From: Symsagittifera roscoffensis
Taxonomy: Eukaryota > Xenacoelomorpha > Acoela > Convolutidae
DNA length: 64,000 nucleotides
Direction: 5' to 3'
Assembly: GCF_963678635.1 (NCBI RefSeq)
Contig: NC_087066.1
Span: 34,973,301-35,037,300 of the forward strand
The notes beneath the pieces are model-generated. The model was not told where the DNA came from. It did no database searches and saw only the letters and a program-made list of their open reading frames with translations. The first letter of the stretch is position 1. Each line of letters opens with the position of its first letter. Position numbers and translations under genes: made by a program. Below are positions 57,335 to 64,000 of the stretch, piece by piece.

Positions 57335-57700
57335 TGCTTGGTCTCAGATGATCAGACAACGTGATTACTATTGAAAACACGGCTAAAACCACAATTAAAT
57401 TTGTTTTACTGACAGTTATACTAATAAATCCATCAGAGATGAATTGATTTTTTCCTTGACTCTAACTGCTCATGCTCTGAAATACCAAATTAACATTGGA
57501 GTGAAATAAATGCGTTCAGGGCATTACAGCAGTTAAAATATATCCTTAATGTCTTTCAACAGTCTCTGGGCACCGGCCTCTGTTTCCGTACTCTCCCGGA
57601 GATAACGATGCTATCTCTCAAATTTCGTAGCACGCGAGGTTTTGGATTCGTCCCGAATGTCCCACTGGACCTTCTGCTTCTAAAATCTTCTTCTGGCAGG
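57335..57700. other. Unannotated spacer
   Basis: Sequence between the minisatellite and the coding-like region. It marks a shift to higher GC. No feature identified. Confidence 0.3.
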
Positions 57701-58547
57701 CACTTTATCGTGTAATGATGTCACGATAAGATGCTTCGTTTATCTTCTGTTTTTCTTTATATTTTCCAAGTAATTTTTGTCTTGTGATCTGGCTGTTCTG
57801 TTTTTTTTTCGTATATTTATGGTCGAAATGGCCGTTTTTTGTATTTCTCAGTGTGCAGAGATTTTCCAGTCCAGATCTAAATATTGAGGTTCTAGAACAA
57901 TCGGACCCTCCTTTTACTACAATCACTTCAGTTTTCATCTCTCGCCACTTCTGTCTCCGTCTCGCCTTCTCCAACTCTCATTCCATGGCCTCACCAGGAA
58001 CACCTGGTCCTCTATTCACCTGGAAGGATTGATAAGGCCTCCGTGTTTCTAGGCATCTGAGTTTTCGAGCGTCCATTTATCCACAACAACATGACGGCTT
58101 GGAACCAAGGCATTAACCTCTGCCTCGCCGATTTTCTTTCGATGGCCTTGAGTATCCATAGGATTCTGCTGCTGGTCTTGAACAGGTCCAGTTTTCTGCT
58201 GAGACTCACTTTGCTTAGCTGCTCAGGGGTCGGTACTGCCATCTCCTGCCTGTTCGTTTGTGCATTAGACTCAGGTAACCTCACTGCTAACCTTGCAGTG
58301 ACCACCAATGTTGACATATTTTGGAATTGGTCGGGTAATCACACGGAGAATAGCTCTCCAGCATCCCTCACCAACACTAAGTCTGCTCACTTCCACGTCT
58401 GCGCCAGGCAGTGACAAGGGTACTCCCCATCAGTCAACAGAATCTTTCACCAGGTCCGATAACCCGATGCTATTAGCAGTTGCTCTATCTCCATCATCAC
58501 CAGATGCGTCTCGTCCTTTTCGTCAACCGTGGTGAAATCGTTTGCCA

Positions 58548-58955
58548 TCACTCCACTCGCTTTCTCTTCTGGAAATCCCTGACGTTTACAGTGCCCAATT
58601 TCATAAAATTCCCCCCTTTTATCTTTTCCAACTCGTCTCTAGACCTCTCGGGGAGTGCCCGAAGGATCTTCGTCAATAATTCATAAAATTTTTCAGACCC
58701 TTTTGTTAGTCGCACGCACTTGGGCATCAAAAAGAGCTGATCTATCAACCTGTGCTGCAGCTTGGCATCCACTACCAACATGTATGTAGTATACTTGCTG
58801 TTGCGGTATGGTGCCGAACTGGATCCCACCAGATACCTTCGGGCAACGGTTTTATGGTATTCCTCGCTGTGTATCACGTTCATTTCAATTAAGAGAGCTT
58901 CTCGCCAGTCTCCAATCTTCTGTTCAGTGTGCAATGACCCCTGGAACACTTCCAC
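58548..58955 (-). pseudogene. 135-codon ORF of the relic
   Basis: A Lys/Arg/Leu-rich sequence with YTTYMLVVDAKLQHRLIDQL and a basic end (RDFQKRKRVE). Good coding character, no recognised domain. It lies towards the C-terminal end of the relic. Confidence 0.4.
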
Positions 58956-59102
58956 GTTCCACGCTCAGGGCGATCACTAACTCATGTGCCCTTCCAGACG
59001 TTCAAGTAACTCAGCCGAGCTCGTCATGCTACAGAACTCCTGGCCAGTAATTAGGTTCATCATTAGGTTCAGTAACCCCGTGGCAATATGCAACTATTTC
59101 CA

Positions 59103-59390
59103 TCACGCCTTTCCGAATAGCTTCGCTAATTGGCAATGTTGTTCGCCCAGATTTTCCCTACAGTGACCTGGTCCACACATGTGCCCGTCCAGTCTACAAC
59201 TAGCGGCCAGACAAGTGCTTTTCTCTATCCAATCACTTTGGAATTTCGTGGATAACTTTTTGCTCTGCTTTTTCAGTTTCAAGGCTAACAGGTGGTGAAT
59301 CACTGCCAAATCGTGCAAGCTCTCATCATCACTACCTTCTTGACGCAGATGACGCCCCACGCTTTCTGTTTCATTAAAATCGTATTTCAA
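59103..59390 (-). pseudogene. 95-codon ORF of the relic with Cys/His-rich end
   Basis: It contains CRLDGHMCGPGHCREN, a Cys/His cluster that might bind metal, after a Lys-rich helix (KLKKQSKKLSTKF). Too short to assign. Confidence 0.35.
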
Positions 59391-59620
59391 GAGATCTCTC
59401 TCCAGGGCTTGTCACCCCTCCTTGGTTCTCCTTGTTTGCATCTTTATCTTTTCGTTCGTCGTCTGGCTTGGCTTAAGTCAATTCCTGAGTCCGGTCGAGT
59501 CGGTATCATCAGGTCACTTGCTTACTGGAACACTTCGTCATTTATGAGGATTTCTACAGGCTTCATACATTGCGGCGCCATTTCATCTTTTGTCAAATAG
59601 ATGTCTCCTGTCGATTCTTT

Positions 59621-60081
59621 CCCCAATTCCAATATCACCACTGTCTCTCGCCTGAGCTACCTCTGCCTAGACTGATCGTCGGCTGCTGAGTATCGGGCAT
59701 TCCAATGACCAGCAGAAACCTCGGGTTTCCTTGATGGCACAGCTTTAGTCTTCTTCCAAGGTGACCTCGCATGGTTCCATTCCCTCACTCCACCTTAAGC
59801 TTCTCTCTTTTACGTTCTGCGCGGCTCCCAGCCTCGGTGCAAGAAGAGGATCCCCAATTCCAATATCACCACTGTCTCTCGCCTGAGCTACCTCTGCCTA
59901 GACTGGTCGTCGGCTGGTGAGTATCGGGCATTCCAATGACCAGCAGAAACCTCGGGTTTCCTTGATGGCACAGCTGTAGTCTTCTTCCAAGGTGACCTCG
60001 CATGGTTCCATTCCCTCACTCCACCTTAAGCTTCTCTCTTTTACGTTCTGCGCGGCTCCCAGCCTCGGTGCAAGAAGAGGA
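59621..60081 (-). repeat. Recent 231-bp tandem duplication in the relic
   Basis: 59621-59851 and 59852-60081 are near-identical (CCCCAATTCCAATATCACCA... to GTGCAAGAAGAGGA), differing at only a few positions such as ACTGATCG/ACTGGTCG. 231 is a multiple of three, so an open frame would survive. Confidence 0.9.
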
Positions 60082-60621
60082 TTGGTCACCTTCAACAGCA
60101 TCCTTCTGATCAGCGGAGATTGAGGACACCTATCCGTTAGTGGGCTTGAACCTGCCAACCACGTTTTCTGGGGTTCCTTCACCTGACCATACGTCTCCGA
60201 CCAAGCCGGAATTATCAACGCATTCTTCGTGCCTTTGATAACTGGGCGACGTAAACTCCAGAGCTAAGGTTTGAACTGGAAGTTCGACAGATCTTTTCCG
60301 CTCCTTCGACATTTGAAGCTGTTGTTGAAATCAATCAGCATCCAATCAGGAACCGATATCCTTCCAAATAGCCTGTCATTGCTTGCCAGTCTTCTCAGTT
60401 CTACCCAATTCAACACTAAGCAATCCTTCACCGATAAAAGGTTCACATGCAGGACGGGTTTCGAAACGTCTTCAATTGCACCTCTGAAAACCCATGCGTC
60501 ACTGTTGGTTCGTAAGTCACTGTCACGATTTCTCTTAATCCAAAAATAAAAGCCAACGGATCAATCCGCATCATGAGGACCAAATCGGTTAACAGATGCA
60601 TGCCTCCACATTTTCCCCCTT

Positions 60622-61134
60622 CTAATCAGAGACGGGTATGTCCTCCCCAGTAAAGTTTCTGTTCTGTTGCTGCAGATGTTGGAGGAGCAAGGTCCTCCAA
60701 TCCTTCATCTTATTGTAGGAAGCTGTTTCAAGCTGCACATCAGATTCTCTCCTCGACCCTTTCAACTGTTTCAGATAACTCAGCAGTACAAACAGGTCAA
60801 CTAATCGACCATACGTCATTACTATCAGCGTGAGAAGGCCATCCAAACGGAGCTTTCTTGTCCGAAGGTCACATAAAAAGCCAGCTTAAGGCCAATAGAC
60901 AGCTTTCAAATCACTCTCACAAAAATGACTATTAAGTTTCTTGAAGACCTGGAATAGTCTCGTTGACAGCACGTCCGTTTGGAATTGGTCCAGAGAAATT
61001 GTGTTTATCTCTTGCATCAGTTGTAACATGGTTGCGCCCGTCTCCTCCTTACGCCCAGAATCGCAGTCAGTTACTGGTGAATCTCCCTTTTCATCGCTGG
61101 TGCGTGATCGAACGCGTCCTGTCCCAGCGTGCAT
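60622..61134 (-). pseudogene. Helical ORF pair of the relic
   Basis: Two ORFs (60886-61134 and 60622-60846) include MLQLMQEINTISLDQFQTD and LLLQHLQQQNRNF, suggesting helices. They follow the duplicated segment and look like the same polypeptide in shifted frames. Confidence 0.35.
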
Positions 61135-61228
61135 AGTCGTGGAGACAGATAAAACCAGGTAAAATTGTGGGGTTTAGTCCTAAAGGCCATAGCCCCAGGG
61201 TCGTCTTCCGTGGATGTTGCATTCCTCC

Positions 61229-61759
61229 TTAACGTAGTCCTTCCTCCGTTCCTCTCGTATTTCGTCTGCCTGAACCACAGGTTGTTTGCCAGCTGTTGCG
61301 CCACTTGTGCTCATCACTCACCATCGGCCTCATTTTCAATAGTCGACCAAAGTTAGACAGTTCCAACCCCAGCCCTTCATTTAGCGCGATACGCGTCGTG
61401 CTGTCATCCTTGAATCCCTGGATCGCGTTCGATATATCTGACCTCACTACAGGGAGCTCTGATCGGAAGGGATAATACATGTTGCGATTAACCTGTCGTT
61501 TCGTTGCCGGTATCACTACGTCCAATCGTCTTTCCGCCAGCAAGGCGACCATCGCATACACAAATTGCAGAGGCTCGGACAGTGAGGCGTAGCCAGTGAA
61601 CAGTATGAAGACATCTTTGACCAGTTGTCTCGCGAAACAGCGTTGTATCGACTTCTCTGCATCAAACATGGCAGAGAGAAGTGCCATAATCGCCCCTCCG
61701 ATGACTTCTGAATTCGGGCACAACCCGTCAACCAGACTTCGGGCACTTGTGCTCATCAC
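61229..61759 (-). pseudogene. Duplicate of the 62178-62738 ORF
   Basis: 176 codons nearly identical to 62178-62738, diverging at both ends. It lies about 1 kb away, the product of tandem duplication. Confidence 0.5.
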
Positions 61760-63065
61760 TCACCATCGGCCTCATTTTCAATAGTCGACCAAAGTTAGAC
61801 AGTTCCAACCCCAGCCCTTCATTTAGCACGATACACGTCGTGCTGTCATCCTTGAATCCCTGGATCGCGTTCGATATATCTGACCTCACTACAGGGAGCT
61901 CTGATCGGAAGGGATAATACATGTTGCGATCAACCTGTCGTTTCGGTGCCATTTGGTCCTGCTATTATGACAACCTTTGGGTCCATGTTCACCACCCTTT
62001 GCACGCTTATCGCCAGTACCACTGCTTGTCCCCGATATAGATTGGGTGCGGTGAGCAAGATCAAGTCTGGACAAAACAGGGAGCGGGGCGTGTAAAGGTA
62101 ATCAGAGCTGGCCAGTGTCAAGATCTTTGCCGTTTTTATCTCGAAGGGATCATGCTCCGCGAACAGAGTGTCCCCTTTTAGTGACTCCAGGTGCGCATAT
62201 CTTCTCTCATCACCTTCCACTGAACTTCCGCGAATATTTCGTCTGCCTCAATATTTCGTCTGCCTGAATATTTTGTCTGCCTGAACCACAGGTTGTTTGT
62301 TTGCCAGCTGTTGCGCCACCTGTGCTCATCACTCACCATTGGCCTCTTTTTCAATAGTCGACCAAAGTTAGACAGTTCCAACCCCAGCCCTTCATTTAGC
62401 ACGATACGCGTCGTGCTGTCATCCTTGAATCCCTGGATCGCGTTCGATATATCTAACCTCCTTACAGGGAGCTCTGATCGGAAGGGATAATACATGTTGC
62501 GATCAACCTGTCGTTTCGGTGCCGGTATCACTACGTCCAATCGTCTTTCCGCCAGCAAGGCGACCATCGCATACAGAAATTGCAGAGGCTCGGACAGTGA
62601 GGCGTAGCCAGTGAACAATATGAAGACATCTTTGACCAGTTGTCTCGCGAAACAGGGTTGTATCGACTTCTCTGCATCAAACATGGCAGAGAGAAGTGCC
62701 ATAATCGCCCCTCCGATGACTTCTGAATTCGGGCACATTCCGTCAACCAGACTGTTCTACAATCCACTGCTGTGCAAGTGGTCATTTGGTCCTGCTATTA
62801 TGACAACCTTTGGGTCCATGTTCACCACCCTTTGCACGCTTATCGCCAGTACCACTGCTTGTCCCCGATATAGATTGGGTGCGGTGAGCAAGATCAAGTC
62901 TGGACAAAACAGGGAGCGGGGCGTGTAAAGGTAATCAGAGCTGGCCAGTGTCAAGATCTTTGCCGTTTTTATCTCGAAGGGATCATGCTCCGCGAACAGA
63001 GTGTCCCCTTTTAGTGACTCCAGGTGCGCATATCTTCTCTCATCACCTTCCACTGAACTTCCGTG
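61305..63065 (-). repeat. Complex tandem duplication of three segments
   Basis: Segment X (ACTCACCATCGGCCTC...) occurs at about 61315, 61758 and 62330. Segment Y (CCGGTATCACTACGTCC...) occurs at about 61508 and 62522. Segment Z (CATTTGGTCCTGCTATT...) occurs at about 61950 and 62783. The order X-Y-X-Z-X-Y-Z implies at least two successive duplications. Copies are almost identical. Confidence 0.85.
62178..62738 (-). pseudogene. 186-codon ORF, largest intact piece of the relic
   Basis: It contains GAIMALLSAMFDAEKSIQ, a helical, mostly hydrophobic stretch, then YYPFRSELPV and LGLELSNFGRLL. A near-identical version is 61229-61759 and a shorter one is 61728-61952. No known domain. Confidence 0.45.
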
Positions 63066-63101
63066 AATACTCACATTTTTGCTGTGCCGGAGGCTTGGCA
63101 A
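62757..63101 (-). pseudogene. Fragment with APND motif, possibly SGNH-like
   Basis: 114 codons containing SLFCPDLILLTAPN and PKVVIIAGPNDHL. A hydrophobic strand followed by G-x-N-D resembles block III of SGNH/GDSL hydrolases, but the other blocks are not visible, so function is open. A near-identical copy is at 61930-62220. Confidence 0.4.
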
Positions 63102-63686
63102 CTACCTGTTTTTAATATTATGCTCGTGGTTGGGCTTATTCTCTACCAAAATTTTCCTTTTCGGCTCCGCGGCGCTCTTTCTTTCGTCTGGTGACGGATA
63201 TCCGTCAGTGATCTTGTATTCAGGGGTCCCATTGTGTTGTCCCTGGTCAAACCTTCCAGATCTACTGGCCTCCAAGTGTTGGTGGAACAAACTTGCTCTT
63301 CTTCCGGCAATAGCCAATCCACGCCTGATATTCGGTATAATCCGGAAACCGTGGGGTCGTGTCCATTGAGCACTTTTTTGGGTCCGCGCGACATGCCAGC
63401 GTGTTCATAATCAGTTTCACGGTCTTATCCGCTTTATACCTCCCCATATTCAGTTTCAATGTCATGTCCGCTTTATACATTCCCACGGGCTGGGATCCGA
63501 TCGGTTCTGCAACAATTCACTGACCATATCGGTGTTGATGATGGCTGCAGGGTTTGCTTGCGAGCTCCCTTGAGCCGCTGGTGCTCCTGCACACTGACTC
63601 GCGGCATTTGAGAGCTATCTGTTGTTGTCCATTCCCTGTTCCATTTCGGTTCTCCATGGGTCGGCCTCTGGGAGCGGGACCGTCTC

Positions 63687-63690
<4 letters not shown>

Positions 63691-63725
<35 letters not shown>

Positions 63726-63739
63726 TCTCTCTCTCTCTC
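63691..63739 (+). repeat. (CT)n microsatellite
   Basis: About 24 CT units with one CCTT interruption. The Arg/Glu-repeat ORF across it (63517-63741 minus) is a by-product. Confidence 0.95.
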
Positions 63740-64000
63740 ACATCCGAGCTCTTAGATGATCCGCCAATTGCTGAGGTACACGAATCCTTATCCTGCCGCA
63801 GGATTGACCTCTATCCGCTTCTCTGCCTCTATTTCTCGAATCTTTCTCTGGAAGGTATCATTGATTCGTTTCCTACCCTGCTGAGAATGAAAGTGTGTTC
63901 CATTTCTCATCAAGCCATTTGCAATCACTCTCGATATCCATCAACCTGAGCTCAATCGGATTTTCTGCAATCAAGTTCCTGGCATTCGTGTTCCATGGGG

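Larger units (their letters stand above)
57705..63500 (-). pseudogene. Unrecognised protein-coding relic, frameshifted and internally duplicated
   Basis: The minus strand carries a succession of ORFs with balanced amino-acid composition, unlike the AT-rich surroundings. No introns are evident. In order: MDTTPRFPDYTEYQAW (about 63360), a segment ending PKVVIIAGPNDHLHSSG (about 62790), MCPNSEVIGGAIMALL onward (62178-62738), and further segments to 57705. Frameshifts and tandem duplications break it. It may be the single large gene of an unknown mobile element or viral insertion. I do not recognise the family. Confidence 0.45.

Noticed and set aside
63517-63741. Arg/Glu dipeptide-repeat ORF
   Set aside because: It is the translation of the (CT)n microsatellite.
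1-64000. CRISPR array, prokaryotic operons, rRNA
   Set aside because: The tandem repeats have no unique equal-length spacers, and the genes have eukaryotic introns and poly(A) signals. No rRNA-like sequence was seen.

Overview
This is a eukaryotic, probably metazoan, AT-rich window. It shows spliceosomal introns, a TATA promoter, a poly(A) signal and dense eukaryotic transposons, and no bacterial gene organisation. One host gene dominates. It runs on the minus strand from an ATG at 52542 to a stop at 12698, with 14 exons that I joined by splice sites and reading phase. They give a predicted 990-residue secreted or GPI-anchored protein: signal peptide, ten fibronectin-III-like domains, and a short hydrophobic C-terminal tail. 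Eight domains are each one exon with phase-1 introns on both sides; the last two domains are each split once. Most of the one-exon domains end with a cysteine pair (C-x10/11-C). The final 5' splice site appears to be GC rather than GT.

Only about 3 kb of the roughly 40-kb gene is coding. Its introns are filled with mobile DNA. Intron 2 (33997-50639) carries a 15.8-kb decayed Ty3/gypsy-type element with two recognisable LTRs, a primer-binding site, gag, protease, RT, RNase H, integrase and an env-like region, in the same direction as the gene. Intron 9 (15444-23706) carries a LINE reverse-transcriptase relic (+) and a BEL/Pao relic (-). Intron 8 (23998-28409) carries three deleted mariner-type copies, one with another MITE inside it, and a Tc1-like fold-back. 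A repeat resembling the BEL LTR lies in intron 1 near the promoter.

Region by region: 1-5 kb, a second Ty3/gypsy element (-) with gag, protease, two duplicated small pre-gag ORFs and a CTGAAAC-rich leader. 5-12.5 kb, AT-rich DNA with a G-rich tract, hairpin repeats, a GATTTGATAAC minisatellite, a tRNA-derived SINE, and a MITE with a perfect 8-bp target duplication. 12.5-52.6 kb, the modular gene and its introns. 53.2-57.2 kb, a 4-kb minisatellite built on a roughly 21-bp TATGTTTCGACTTTCTCGACC-like unit, with higher-order duplication and one inverted block, just upstream of the gene. 57.7-64 kb, more GC-rich, protein-coding-like minus-strand DNA of a family I do not recognise, broken by frameshifts and recent internal tandem duplications.

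The organism is uncertain. Env-bearing gypsy elements, a non-canonical donor, and introns swollen by non-autonomous transposons would fit a larvacean tunicate with an expanded genome, but this is inference and other marine invertebrates are possible. No system of cooperating host genes is visible; the notable host object is the modular cysteine-paired FN3-like gene.
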